Notes: generated by a model not told the origin, from the letters alone. Counted from the stretch's first letter, positions 32,284 through 41,160 are shown. The stretch: 64,000 bases of DNA from Candidatus Skiveiella danica (GCA_016721925.1 JADKHE010000001.1:372001-436000), one strand, 5' to 3'. A program made the numbers and translations.

Positions 32284-33623
32284 GGTGTGGCTGTCAGGAC
32301 GTGGTTGTCGGAATGGGGCGTCGAAGGAATTCCGGGCGCAGCGGGTTCGAGGGACGGCAGCACAACGACGGGAGAGAACCCCCCGCCGGGCGTGCGGAAG
32401 TTGGTGGTTTGGCCGGTCCAGGTGCGCGCGGCCAGCAACTGGATCTGGCCCAGCCAGGTGTAGGCGCGCAAGTCCAGTTTGAGCCGCTGGGGCTGGCCAT
32501 TCACCTCGACCAGGCGCTCGCTGGGCGGCACGAGGTCCTGCGCGACAAAGTCGCCGGCAAGGATGTCGCTCCAGACGCGGCGGGTGAGCTTGTCGCCACG
32601 GTAAGCGGCCTTGGCGCCATACCCCGCGACGGGCTTGAAGAACAGCTGGCGCCGGCGCGCCCACAGCGCATCGGCCTGCTCCTGCGTCACCTGCACGGTG
32701 CGCGGGATGGCGGCCTGCAGGATGCGCCGGTCTTGCGGGGAAACGCCCCAGGATTCGAGCAGCGCATCGTCGCCCAGCGTGACCAGGTTGCGCTTGTCGG
32801 CAAACAGGGCATGGGCGCGGGGATGCGGCGTCACCACCGCGCCGCCGGCCACGTAGGCTTCACGCAGCGCGGCATGCGAGGGATCGGAGAGGTCGAAGTC
32901 GGTCAGGCGGTTGTAGATCAGGTCCACCGGCTGGCCGGCGGGAAGGGCCGAGTGCCACAGCGCGCCGTCATGCCACTGCAGTTCGCGGGCATCGGCGACG
33001 GCGGTCGTGATGCCGTGCTGCAGGAACAGCTGCCGCGCCAGCGCGAACTCGGGCGCCAGGTACTGGGTGTCCGGTGCGTCGTCCACGATCAGCACGGTGC
33101 GCAGCGGTGCTTCTCCGCGCTGCGCCCGCCATTCGGCGCGGAACATCGCAAGAAAGGTTTCGTCGAGGTGAAGCAGGTCGGTCGAGGTGTCGAACAGGCC
33201 GCGCATCGAATCGCAGCAGGCCCGGTGCGCGCGCGCCAGGGCGGCGTTGAGCAGGGCGCCGCCGGCGTTGGTGTTGATCTCAATCAGGCGTGGACCGTCA
33301 GCGCCCATGTGGAAGTCGTAGCCCATGAACACGCCCGAGGGCCCGAAGGCGTGCCGGGCGATGGCCGGGGCGTTCGCCAGCGTGTAGTGCTGGTAGGCGG
33401 GCAGGGCGATCACCCGTTCGATGGCCGACACCGTGGCGGCCAGCGCATCGCGGGTTCCGGCGTCCAGAAACACGGCAGTGTCGGAGAACAGGTGGGGATG
33501 GCTCGCGGCCAGTTGCTGGGTCAGACCCGCCAGGCTGGGGTCGGTCTCAAGTTGTTCGCGCAGACGGTCCGGGCTCAGGGTCTGGCACATGCAGCCCAGG
33601 TTCAGTGCGTCGGCCAGGTTCAT
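32280..33623 (-). CDS. unassigned ATP-grasp-like protein in the ars operon
   Basis: A 447-residue cytoplasmic protein I cannot name. Segments suggest an ATP-grasp ligase of the permuted glutathionylspermidine-synthase-like kind: GYDFHMGADGPRLIEINTN (near 100), where the Asp, Glu and Asn would hold Mg-ATP, plus LVTLGDDALLESWGVSP (near 275), LFFKPVAGYGAKAAYRG (near 329) and FVAQDLVPPSE (near 360). It starts MNLADALNLGCMCQTL, with a CxC. AGGAAG precedes the ATG. It is the second gene after arsR (22 bases apart) and overlaps the next arsC, so it belongs to the arsenic response. A peptide or thiol ligase is one possibility; substrate unknown. Confidence 0.7.
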   Translation of the reverse strand: MNLADALNLGCMCQTLSPDRLREQLETDPSLAGLTQQLAASHPHLFSDTAVFLDAGTRDALAATVSAIERVIALPAYQHYTLANAPAIARHAFGPSGVFMGYDFHMGADGPRLIEINTNAGGALLNAALARAHRACCDSMRGLFDTSTDLLHLDETFLAMFRAEWRAQRGEAPLRTVLIVDDAPDTQYLAPEFALARQLFLQHGITTAVADARELQWHDGALWHSALPAGQPVDLIYNRLTDFDLSDPSHAALREAYVAGGAVVTPHPRAHALFADKRNLVTLGDDALLESWGVSPQDRRILQAAIPRTVQVTQEQADALWARRRQLFFKPVAGYGAKAAYRGDKLTRRVWSDILAGDFVAQDLVPPSERLVEVNGQPQRLKLDLRAYTWLGQIQLLAARTWTGQTTNFRTPGGGFSPVVVLPSLEPAAPGIPSTPHSDNHVLTATP

Positions 33624-33645
33624 GGTGTTCTTCCTGGGCGGCAGG

Positions 33646-33999
33646 TCAGCAGTCGATGCAGTTCGCGGATTCGGTGAGCTCGCAGGCCTGCCCCTCGCAG
33701 CAGTGCTGCGTCAGGTAGCCGAGCAGGGCATTCATCTGCGCGAAGTTGGCGCGGTAGATCAGGTAGCGTCCGCGCGGCTCGCTGCTGACCAAACCCGCGT
33801 TGGCCAGTTCCTTGAGGTGGAAGGAGAGGGCGCTGGGCGCGATGCCGAGTTGCTCGGCGATCACCCCGGGCGTCAGGCCGGCAGGGCCGGCCACGACCAA
33901 GGCACGAAAGGCACGCAGGCGTTGCGGCTGGGCCAGTGCGGCCAGCGCCTTCACGGTGCGGGCCTCGTCGGCGACGGAATCAGGCTGTGTCGTTTCCAT
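33646..33999 (-). CDS. arsR: ArsR-family arsenite-responsive repressor
   Basis: A 117-residue winged-helix repressor: LAQPQRLRAFRAL (near 22), then the recognition helix APSALSFHLKELANAGLVSSE (near 55-75). Metalloid-binding cysteines cluster at the C-terminus (HCCEGQAC near 98-105, then ANCIDC), so arsenite sensing is likely. It is the first gene of the operon, and an inverted repeat lies directly before its start. It probably represses all nine genes and is released by arsenite or antimonite. Confidence 0.92.
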   Translation of the reverse strand: METTQPDSVADEARTVKALAALAQPQRLRAFRALVVAGPAGLTPGVIAEQLGIAPSALSFHLKELANAGLVSSEPRGRYLIYRANFAQMNALLGYLTQHCCEGQACELTESANCIDC

Positions 34000-34019
34000 A
34001 TTTCAATGATAGTTGAAAT
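34000..34019 (-). promoter_or_regulatory. ArsR operator
   Basis: ATTTCAA and TTGAAAT form a seven-base inverted repeat with a six-base spacer, immediately before the arsR start. The size and AT-rich arms fit ArsR-family operators. It would overlap the promoter or leader of the ars operon. Confidence 0.7.
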
Positions 34020-34070
34020 AGGTGACGATTCCGTGACGGGGATCAATGAAACCGTACGGGGTCACAAAAC

Positions 34071-34107
34071 CATAGCGCCACATGACCCCTCGACGCTGGG
34101 ATGGGGC
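34071..34107 (+). repeat. 37-bp dispersed repeat, copy 4
   Basis: This copy has TCGACGCTGGGATGGGGC at its 3' half, an exact consensus match; the 5' half is CATAGCGCCACATGACCC. It lies between arsR and the OlsB-like gene. Confidence 0.75.
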
Positions 34108-34112
34108 TGAAA

Positions 34113-34130
34113 ATGTCATCAAAACGACAC
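34113..34130 (+). promoter_or_regulatory. candidate Pho box before the OlsB-like gene
   Basis: ATGTCAT-CAAA-ACGACAC has the 7-4-7 layout of PhoB boxes, with the second half less well matched. A further TGTCAC follows near 34147. It lies about 80 bases before the acyltransferase start. The Pho regulators are encoded in this window. Confidence 0.4.
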
Positions 34131-34209
34131 ACAGCTGCCATCAGGGTGTCACCCGGGCCTCGCACCATGCCTGGGTTGCCGTACCCCGCACGTAACCAGG
34201 AGATCGCCC

Positions 34210-35043
34210 ATGAACGAACCCCTTGCCTCGCCGATGGCCCGGCTGCTGATGGCGCCGCAGACGCCGGCCCTGCGCCCGATCGCGTCGGGCTCTCCCAAAA
34301 CGACCGAAGCGCGCGGCGGCCTGACGGTGACCTGGGCTCGGCACCAGGACGAGGTGCGGCTGGCCCAGCGGCTGCGCTTCGAGGTGTTTGCCGGCGAGAT
34401 GGGCGCGCGCCTGCCGGTGACCGTGCCCGGCCACGACATCGACCTCTTCGATGATTTCTGCGAGCACCTGCTGGTGCGCGAATGTGCTGACGGCCCGGTC
34501 ATCGGCACCTACCGCGTGCTGACGCCGGCCCAGGCCAAACGGGTGGGCCGCACCTACAGCGACACTGAGTTCGATCTGACCCGCCTGCGCGCGCTGCGAC
34601 CGCGCATGGTCGAGCTGGGGCGCAGCTGTGTGCACCCCGATCACCGGCACGGCGGCGTGATCATGGTGCTGTGGGGCGCGCTGGCGGGCTTCATGGAGCG
34701 CAACGGCCTGGATGTCATGATGGGTTGCGCCAGCATTCCGATGCTGCACAACGGCGTGCTCAGTGGCGATGGGGCGGCCAGCGTGTGGCGGCAGCTGCGC
34801 GACACCCACCTGGCGCCGATTCAGGATCGCGTGTTTCCCCGCCTGGCGCTGCCCGTGGAGCAACTCGACGACCAGCTTGATGTCGAACCGCCCGCACTGA
34901 TCCGGGGTTACCTGCGCCTCGGTGCGAAGGTGCTCGGCCCACCGGCCTGGGACCCGGACTTCAACACCGCCGATCTGCCCTTGCTGATGCGCCTGGACGA
35001 ACTGGCGCCGCGCTTTCGCCGGGATTTCCTGCGCTCGGCATGA
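34210..35043 (+). CDS. OlsB-like ornithine N-acyltransferase (GNAT fold)
   Basis: A 277-residue GNAT-fold protein of the hemolysin-like/OlsB family: RLRFEVFAGEMGARL (near 55-69), then DDFCEHLLVRE, VIGTYRVLTP and VELGRSCVHPDHRHGGVIMVLW (near 136-157), then DVMMGCASI. OlsB puts a 3-hydroxyacyl chain from ACP onto ornithine, the first step to ornithine lipids that replace phospholipids in phosphate-poor cells. Neighbouring ppk, ppx and pst/pho genes fit that role. OlsA is not in the window. Start ATG 34210 follows CAGGAG. Confidence 0.82.
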   Translation: MNEPLASPMARLLMAPQTPALRPIASGSPKTTEARGGLTVTWARHQDEVRLAQRLRFEVFAGEMGARLPVTVPGHDIDLFDDFCEHLLVRECADGPVIGTYRVLTPAQAKRVGRTYSDTEFDLTRLRALRPRMVELGRSCVHPDHRHGGVIMVLWGALAGFMERNGLDVMMGCASIPMLHNGVLSGDGAASVWRQLRDTHLAPIQDRVFPRLALPVEQLDDQLDVEPPALIRGYLRLGAKVLGPPAWDPDFNTADLPLLMRLDELAPRFRRDFLRSA

Positions 35044-35165
35044 GGCACGGCTTCGGAATGGGCGACCCGATGTTTTCAGGGGACCCAGTAGCAAGGCCTA
35101 CCGGATGGGCTGGGTGCCTCTGGATAGGCAACAATAGGCCTTCCTGAAGCCGCCCGTTCGCTCTG

Positions 35166-37298
35166 ATGCCGATAGCCCCCGACTCCAAGTCCGACTCCCG
35201 CCTGCGCGAGGCCGTCCCTGACGCGTCGATCAGCTCGTCGCCCGTCACACTGCTGGACCGCGACCACAGCATCCTCGCCTTCAACGAACGGGTGCTTGAC
35301 TGGGCCTGCCGTCCCGCGGTGCCCTTGCTGGAGCGGTTGCGCTACCTGTGCATTGTCTCGTCCAACCTCGACGAGTTCTTTGAAGTGCGGGCCGAGCCTC
35401 ACCTCAGCGCCAGCCAGGCGGGCGCGCACCGGGGCCTGTACACGCGGGAGTCGTTCGAGGCGCTGGCTGCGAGCGCGAGCCGGCTGGTGACGCACCAGTA
35501 CGTGATCTACAACGACCAGTTGTTGCCGGCCTTTCGCAAACGGGGCATCCGGATCGTCGCGCACGGCGAGCGCACGCCGGCGCAGCGCCGCTGGGTCAAG
35601 GCGTATTTCCAGCGCGAGGTCCGGCCCCTGCTGATTCCGGTGGGGCTGGACCCGTCGCACCCGTTTCCGCAGGTGGCCAACAAGTCGCTGAACTTCATCG
35701 TGCGCCTGGGGGGCAAGGATGCCTTTGGGCGCGCCAACGAGATCGCCATCGTCAAGGTGCCGCGCGTGCTGCCGCGCTTCATCCGCATGCCCGATGCGGT
35801 GTCCGAGGGGCGCACCCTGTTCGTCTCGCTCTCGAGCGTGATTCGCTCGCACCTGGTGGACCTGTTTGCCGGGCGCGAGGTCGGGCAGTTCTCGCAGTTT
35901 CGGGTCACCCGGCATTCCGACCTGTCGGTGGACGAGGAGGATGTGGAGAACCTGCGCACCGCCTTGCGCCAGGGCCTGGTGCACCGCCATTTCGGCCAGG
36001 CCGTGCGGCTCGAGGTGTCGGCGGGCTGTTCCGAATACCTCAGCAGTTTCCTGCTGCGCCAGTTCGGCCTGCCGGCGCAGGCGCTGTACCGGGTGCACGG
36101 CCCGGTGAACCTGGCCCGCCTCACGCAGCTGATCGACCTGGTGGACCGGCCGGAGTTGCTGTTTGCGCCCTACAAGGCAAGCTACCCGGTGCAGCTGAAC
36201 GCTGGCGAATCCTTCTTTTCGCGCCTGAAGCAGGGCGATGTGCTGATCCACCAGCCGTTCGAGAGCTTCGACGGGGTGCTGGCGTTCCTGCGCGAGGCGG
36301 TGAACGATCCCGACGTGCTGGCCATCAAGCAGACCATCTACCGCACCGGCTCGGATTCGGAGCTCATGGAGCTGCTGCGCGAAGCGGTGCGCCGCGGCAA
36401 GGAGGTCACCGTCGTGGTGGAACTGAAGGCGCGCTTCGATGAAGAGGCCAACATCAACTGGGCCGAGGCGCTGGAGTCGATCGGTGCCCAGGTCGTGTAC
36501 GGCGTGCTGGGCCTGAAGACCCACGCCAAGATGCTGTTGCTGACGCGACGCGAGGGCAAGACCCTCAAGCGCTACGGGCACCTGTCCACCGGCAACTACA
36601 ACCCGCGCACCGCGCGCCTGTACACCGACGTCAGTTGCCTGACGGCGGATCCACTGTTGACCGCCGACATGGAGCATCTGTTCGTGCACATCGCCAGTCA
36701 GAGCCATCTACCGCGCATGAACCGCTTGCTGCTGGCGCCGTTCGGATTGCACACGAAATTGATTGCGAAGATTGCGGCGCTTGGCGCCCTGGCTGCGTCA
36801 GGCAGGGACGCACGCATCGTCGTCAAGATGAACGCGCTGACCGACGAGGCGCTCATCCTGGCGCTGGTGGCCGCCGGGCGCCAGGGTGTGAAGATCGACC
36901 TGATCGTGCGCGGGGCCTGCATGTTGCCCGCCGGGGTGCCGGGCGTGACCGACAACGTGCGGGTGCGCTCGGTGATCGGACGCTTCCTGGAGCATTCCAG
37001 GGTGTTCTATTTCCGGGGCGACGGTGCCGAGGAGCTGTACCTGTCCAGCGCCGACTGGATGAACCGCAACATGCTGCGCCGCGTCGAGCTGGCCTGGCCG
37101 GTGACCGACCCGGTGCAGCGCCAGCGCATCATTGACGAATGCCTGGTGGCCTACCTGCACGATGGACGCGACGCCTGGGATATGGGAAGCGATGGCGTGT
37201 ACCACCGGGTGGATTTGAAGGCGAAGCCGCCAGGGCACGGCGCCCAGGCGGCATTGATGGCGCGTTATGCCGCGTCCGAGAGTGAAAAGGGAGAATAG
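35166..37298 (+). CDS. ppk: polyphosphate kinase 1
   Basis: A 710-residue cytoplasmic enzyme that reversibly makes polyphosphate from ATP. The N domain begins LDRDHSILAFNERVLDWA and SSNLDEFFEVR (near 60); KTHAKMLLLTRREG (near 455) carries the autophosphorylated histidine and YGHLSTGNYNP follows; the second catalytic region has LIVRGACML and FLEHSRVFYF. Length and order match PPK1. It lies three bases before sixA and close to ppx and the pst/pho genes, a common Pho-type grouping in Burkholderiales. Confidence 0.96.
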   Translation: MPIAPDSKSDSRLREAVPDASISSSPVTLLDRDHSILAFNERVLDWACRPAVPLLERLRYLCIVSSNLDEFFEVRAEPHLSASQAGAHRGLYTRESFEALAASASRLVTHQYVIYNDQLLPAFRKRGIRIVAHGERTPAQRRWVKAYFQREVRPLLIPVGLDPSHPFPQVANKSLNFIVRLGGKDAFGRANEIAIVKVPRVLPRFIRMPDAVSEGRTLFVSLSSVIRSHLVDLFAGREVGQFSQFRVTRHSDLSVDEEDVENLRTALRQGLVHRHFGQAVRLEVSAGCSEYLSSFLLRQFGLPAQALYRVHGPVNLARLTQLIDLVDRPELLFAPYKASYPVQLNAGESFFSRLKQGDVLIHQPFESFDGVLAFLREAVNDPDVLAIKQTIYRTGSDSELMELLREAVRRGKEVTVVVELKARFDEEANINWAEALESIGAQVVYGVLGLKTHAKMLLLTRREGKTLKRYGHLSTGNYNPRTARLYTDVSCLTADPLLTADMEHLFVHIASQSHLPRMNRLLLAPFGLHTKLIAKIAALGALAASGRDARIVVKMNALTDEALILALVAAGRQGVKIDLIVRGACMLPAGVPGVTDNVRVRSVIGRFLEHSRVFYFRGDGAEELYLSSADWMNRNMLRRVELAWPVTDPVQRQRIIDECLVAYLHDGRDAWDMGSDGVYHRVDLKAKPPGHGAQAALMARYAASESEKGE

Positions 37299-37301
37299 AG
37301 G

Positions 37302-37763
37302 ATGGATCTGATTCTTTGGCGTCACGCGGAGGCCTTCGACCTGGCTGAGGGGGGAACCGACCTGGAGCGCATGCTCACCCCGCGCGGCGAGAAGCAGGCG
37401 GCGCGCATGGCGGCCTGGCTCGATCGGCAACTGCCCGAGGGCGTGCGCGTCCTGTGCAGCCCGGCCCGGCGCACCGAGCAGACCGCGCAGGCACTCGGGC
37501 GCAAATACAAGTTGCGCAGCGAACTGGCGCCTGAAGGCCATGTCGACGATCTGCTGGCCGTGGTGGGCTGGCCGCAGACACGGGCTCCGATCCTGGTGGT
37601 GGGGCACCAGCCTACCCTGGGGCAGACCCTGTCTCGCTTGCTGGGTTTGCAGAATCCGGAGTGCCCGGTACGCAAGGGGGCCGTCTGGTGGGTGCGCAGT
37701 CGCGAACGCGAAGGCGTGCTGCAGACCGTCGTCGTGACAGTCCAGACGCCCGAACTGCTTTGA
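37302..37763 (+). CDS. sixA: phosphohistidine phosphatase SixA family
   Basis: A 153-residue histidine phosphatase. The catalytic RHA is at the start (MDLILWRHAEAFDL), LCSPARRTEQTAQAL follows (near 50), and the second histidine is in ILVVGHQPTLGQ (near 103). SixA removes phosphate from histidine in signalling proteins; related enzymes act on small phosphoesters. It begins three bases after ppk, so the two are one operon and it may act on phosphohistidine in this pathway. Confidence 0.88.
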   Translation: MDLILWRHAEAFDLAEGGTDLERMLTPRGEKQAARMAAWLDRQLPEGVRVLCSPARRTEQTAQALGRKYKLRSELAPEGHVDDLLAVVGWPQTRAPILVVGHQPTLGQTLSRLLGLQNPECPVRKGAVWWVRSREREGVLQTVVVTVQTPELL

Positions 37764-37820
37764 TGCATCGAGGCAGGGCAAGGGGCGCACGCCGCGACGG
37801 CGTCGCCGGCCCGAGGCGTT

Positions 37821-38369
37821 TCAGTTCTTGCCGGCCTTCTTTTCGGCAGTCGGCTTGAGCGGCGGCAACTGACCGAGCTCGGCCTTGAAGGCGGTATCGC
37901 TCAGCGCGGTGAGCAGGCGAATGCCGGCGCGCAGCAGGGCGTTCTTTTTTACCGGTACGGCCAGCTTGGCCGCGCGCTGCTTGAGGGCCACCAGCGCTGC
38001 ATAGTCGTCCGCGGTCACCGTGAAACGGTCGCGCACCAGCTTGGGCTTCCTGACCTTGGCAGGCTTTGCCGGCTTGGCCGGCTTCGTGTCGGCCTTGGTC
38101 GGCTTGGCAGCCTTTGGAGCCGCTTCTGCCTTTGCAGGCTTGTCCGGCTGGGCAAAGGCCTTGGCGAGCGGCTTTGCCGCCGGTATGGCAGCAGCCTTCG
38201 GCGTGGACTTTGCGCTGGCCCTGGCGTTCACAGGCCCGGCCGGCATCGCTGCCGGTTTTTTGGCGGCGGCCTTGCGGCTGGAAGGTGCCCGCGCCGCGGC
38301 CACGGGTGCCACCGGGGCCGCCGGCGCAACGGCAGCGGTTGTCGGAGGGGTTGGGGTTTTGGTGCTCAT
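37821..38369 (-). CDS. basic Ala/Lys/Pro-rich (histone H1-/AlgP-like) protein
   Basis: A 182-residue low-complexity protein. About 115 residues are Ala, Lys, Pro-rich repeats (AAAKKPAAMPAG, KADTKPAKPAKPAK), followed by a small ordered part near 120-170 (DRFTVTADDYAALVALKQRA, then KKNALLRAGIRLLTALSD). It is strongly basic, as in proteins that coat DNA. AAGGAGG precedes ATG 38369 closely; the longer frame upstream is not used. It is convergent with sixA and follows ppx on the opposite direction. Exact role unknown; nucleoid binding is the usual reading. Confidence 0.78.
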   Translation of the reverse strand: MSTKTPTPPTTAAVAPAAPVAPVAAARAPSSRKAAAKKPAAMPAGPVNARASAKSTPKAAAIPAAKPLAKAFAQPDKPAKAEAAPKAAKPTKADTKPAKPAKPAKVRKPKLVRDRFTVTADDYAALVALKQRAAKLAVPVKKNALLRAGIRLLTALSDTAFKAELGQLPPLKPTAEKKAGKN

Positions 38370-38450
38370 GGCGCCTCCTTGGTCGTATCGTTCAGTTTCG
38401 GTCCAATGCCCATTGATCAAGCATCCGAAGTGGCATTATCCTGCGTTGTA

Positions 38451-39950
38451 TCAGGACTGCAGAATTTGCAGGGACCAGGGCGTGCGTTGCCACGCATTCG
38501 CCTCTTCGCGCAGCAGGTGCGCGGACTGCGGCCAGGCTTCGCTCCAGCCGTCGCGCAGGCTGACCGAAACACGGCGCGGGCTGTTGAGGTTGCAGGCCAC
38601 AACGAGGTCTTTGAGATCAGGGTCACGCCGGGCATGGCACAACACCACGGCCAGCCGCAACGCCAGCAGTTGCTGCACGAAGGTCACGTCGTTGAAATCG
38701 ATCACCAGCTTGGCGAGCTTGCCGCGATGGCCCAGGACCAACTGCCCCAGGCGCTCCAGTTCGGACAACGAAAACCCCGGCGCATCGGAATTGCCCAGGA
38801 TGTACGCACCGTGCTTGTGATAGTCGCTGTGCGAGATCTGTGCGCCGATTTCGTGCAGTTGAGCCGCCCAGGCGAGCTTGTTTTCCAGCCGGCCGGCCTG
38901 GCTTTCGGTCATTCCCGGTCGCATCTGGCGGAACAGTCCGCAGGCGATGCGGCTGACACGGTTGGCGTGCACCGTGTCGACGCCGAACTTGCGGGTCAGG
39001 CGCTGCACGGTCGTGGCGCGCACGTCGGTCTGGATGTGCTCGCGGTCCAGCAGGTCGTAAAGCGCGCCTTGGCGCAATGCGCCCTCGGCCGCGCGCATCT
39101 CGTCGATTTCGAGCAGGTCAAACACCGCGCGCAGCACGGCAAGCCCGCCCCCGATCACCGCGCGCCGGTCGTCCTTCAGGCCTTCGATGCGCAGATTGTC
39201 GGCCCGGCGCGCCTTCAGCAGGCGGTCCAGCAGCCAGTCCAGCCCCTCCCGCGTCACCGAGGCCGCTGCACCACCGGCCATCCCCAGTACGTCGGCGACT
39301 GCACCGATCGTGCCTGAAGCGCCGTAGGCCACGTCCCAGCTGCTGGGCCGGTAGGCGTTGAGCGCTTCGTCGAGCACGGCCTTGGCGGCAATCTCGGCCA
39401 TCCTGAATGCTGACGGCGTGAACTGCGCGTCGGGAAAGTAGCGCATCGACCAGGCCACACTGCCCACGCGGTAGGACTCCATGACCTGGGCCTCGAAACC
39501 CTGGCCCAGAATCAGTTCAGTGGACCGTCCGCCGATATCGACGACCAGGCGGCGTTCGGCGGACTGCGGCAGCGAGTGCGCCACACCCTGGTAGATCAGG
39601 CGGGCCTCCTCGCGCCCGGACACCACGTCGATCGGGAAGCCGAGAATGCGCTCAGCTTCGATCAGAAACTCGGCCCGGTTGCGCGCTTCGCGCAGCGTCT
39701 GGGTCGCGACCGCGCGCACATGATGCTTCTTGAACCCTGCCAGCCGCTCGCCGAAGCGTGCCAGGCAGTCCCAGCCGCGCTGCATGGCTGCCGGAGTCAG
39801 GTTGCGATCATCGTCCAGGCCGCTGCCCTGGCGCACGGTCTCTTTCAGGTATTCGGTCCGGTGGATCTGACCGTGGTCAAGGTGGCCGATTTCAAGGCGG
39901 AAGCTGTTGGATCCCAAGTCCACAGCGGCGAGGCGGGTACCGTTTTGCAT
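38451..39950 (-). CDS. ppx: exopolyphosphatase / guanosine pentaphosphatase
   Basis: About 499 residues. The actin-like fold opens with LAAVDLGSNSFRLEIGHLD, and LVVDIGGRSTELILG (near 143) is the second phosphate loop. A C-terminal HD-like domain follows (LAWAAQLHEIGAQISHSDYHKHGAYIL, near 400). It releases phosphate from polyphosphate and can hydrolyse pppGpp. It balances ppk, which is 1.2 kb away on the other strand. ATG 39950 (MQNGTRLAAV) is the family start; the frame upstream is longer but not coding. Confidence 0.93.
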   Translation of the reverse strand: MQNGTRLAAVDLGSNSFRLEIGHLDHGQIHRTEYLKETVRQGSGLDDDRNLTPAAMQRGWDCLARFGERLAGFKKHHVRAVATQTLREARNRAEFLIEAERILGFPIDVVSGREEARLIYQGVAHSLPQSAERRLVVDIGGRSTELILGQGFEAQVMESYRVGSVAWSMRYFPDAQFTPSAFRMAEIAAKAVLDEALNAYRPSSWDVAYGASGTIGAVADVLGMAGGAAASVTREGLDWLLDRLLKARRADNLRIEGLKDDRRAVIGGGLAVLRAVFDLLEIDEMRAAEGALRQGALYDLLDREHIQTDVRATTVQRLTRKFGVDTVHANRVSRIACGLFRQMRPGMTESQAGRLENKLAWAAQLHEIGAQISHSDYHKHGAYILGNSDAPGFSLSELERLGQLVLGHRGKLAKLVIDFNDVTFVQQLLALRLAVVLCHARRDPDLKDLVVACNLNSPRRVSVSLRDGWSEAWPQSAHLLREEANAWQRTPWSLQILQS

Positions 39951-40020
39951 GAATGAATTCTTGTTGCTGGGGTCAGCATAGCATTCGCGCCGACTACGGC
40001 GCGCAATGGGCGCGCGCACT

Positions 40021-41160
40021 TCAGCCAATGACGCGGCCATCGGCGGTCAGCATGCTCTGGGTGACGTAGGTGCTGCCGAATCGCTGGGGGTTGAAGCTGA
40101 TGCGGTAGCCGCCCATGTCCAGCGCCGCGCGCTTCTGAAAGGCGGTCATCACGTTGGCACGGGTCATGGCGCCGTCCACATCGTCCAGCACCTCGCTGGT
40201 GTAGCGCGCCGCCAGAAATCCCGCCAGGCCGAGCGGCGAGGGCGGCTCGTCAAACAGGCGGCCGAGCACGTCGCGGTAGGCCCGCACCACCGGCAGGCTG
40301 GCGGTGACCATGGGCACCGGCTGGGTGGCGATCACCGGGGTGTTGCGGGCGGCCCCCATTTGCATCAGGGTCTGCAGGTTCACATCGGCCAATGCGACGA
40401 GGTAGCGCTGGCGCGACTGCTTTTCCAGGCCCTGGGTGAAGCGGGCCAGCTCGGGCGTGCCGCCGACGAACAGCAGGATGGCTGGCGTGCCAGAGTTCAG
40501 CCGCTGGCCCAGGTCGCGCGCGTCGCCGGTGTTCCGGAAACTCTGCAGGCGCAGCTGAAGGGCAGCCGCCGTCCGTTCGACCCCGTCGTGCTGCAGGGCG
40601 TAGTCCTGCGGGGTGGCGTAGATCGCGCCCAGGTCCCGCACACCCATGTTGGAGAGCGACTTGAGGGCGTGGACGATCTGGTCCTGGCGGGTGGCAAAGA
40701 TCGGAAACGTCCGCTCGTCCACGTCACCGGCGTCCTGCAGCCAGGGTGCGGCGTGGGCGATCGCCAGGTTCTCCGCCCGCAGGTGGTCCCACAGCTGCCG
40801 CGCCGTGATGGCGGCCACCGTGCCCGACAGGGCGACGCAGGCCGGGTTGTCCCGCACCTGCGCCAGCGCCGCGCGCAGGCTGCCCGGGCTGCCATCGGTT
40901 TCGATGGACAAGTGCTGTACCGTGCGCCCGCGCGCGCCGGCGCGGCTGTTGAGGTCGGCCCAGGCGGCGCGCGAGCCGATCAGGAAGTCCTTTGACACGT
41001 CCTGCTGCTGCAGGGACACATCGACGATCTGGGCCACCACGGGGTTGCGGGACGAGCCGCGAGCGGCCTGGGCCCGCGCCATGGGCAAGGCAGCGCTTGC
41101 CGCGATCACGGCCGCACCCGAGCGCAGCAGGCGGCGCCGGCTGGCGTTCAACAAGGGCAT
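40021..41160 (-). CDS. periplasmic ligand-binding protein (LivJ-type ABC receptor fold)
   Basis: A 379-residue exported protein. The N-terminus SRRRLLRSGAAVIAASAALPMARA has twin arginines and a hydrophobic core, so Tat or Sec export is likely. The remainder is a type I periplasmic binding fold (VVAQIVDVSLQQQDVSKDFLIG near 42, GTVAAITARQLWDHL near 112, ATQPVPMVTASLPVV near 290, GYRISF near 355), as in branched-chain amino acid receptors. No permease or ATPase genes lie beside it, so it may be an orphan receptor or serve signalling. Ligand unknown. Confidence 0.78.
   Translation of the reverse strand: MPLLNASRRRLLRSGAAVIAASAALPMARAQAARGSSRNPVVAQIVDVSLQQQDVSKDFLIGSRAAWADLNSRAGARGRTVQHLSIETDGSPGSLRAALAQVRDNPACVALSGTVAAITARQLWDHLRAENLAIAHAAPWLQDAGDVDERTFPIFATRQDQIVHALKSLSNMGVRDLGAIYATPQDYALQHDGVERTAAALQLRLQSFRNTGDARDLGQRLNSGTPAILLFVGGTPELARFTQGLEKQSRQRYLVALADVNLQTLMQMGAARNTPVIATQPVPMVTASLPVVRAYRDVLGRLFDEPPSPLGLAGFLAARYTSEVLDDVDGAMTRANVMTAFQKRAALDMGGYRISFNPQRFGSTYVTQSMLTADGRVIG

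Noticed and set aside
37821..38369. A membrane protein on the plus strand opposite the Ala/Lys/Pro-rich gene
   Set aside because: The hydrophobic look is the complement of Lys/Ala/Pro codons; the minus frame has AAGGAGG and the known protein type.
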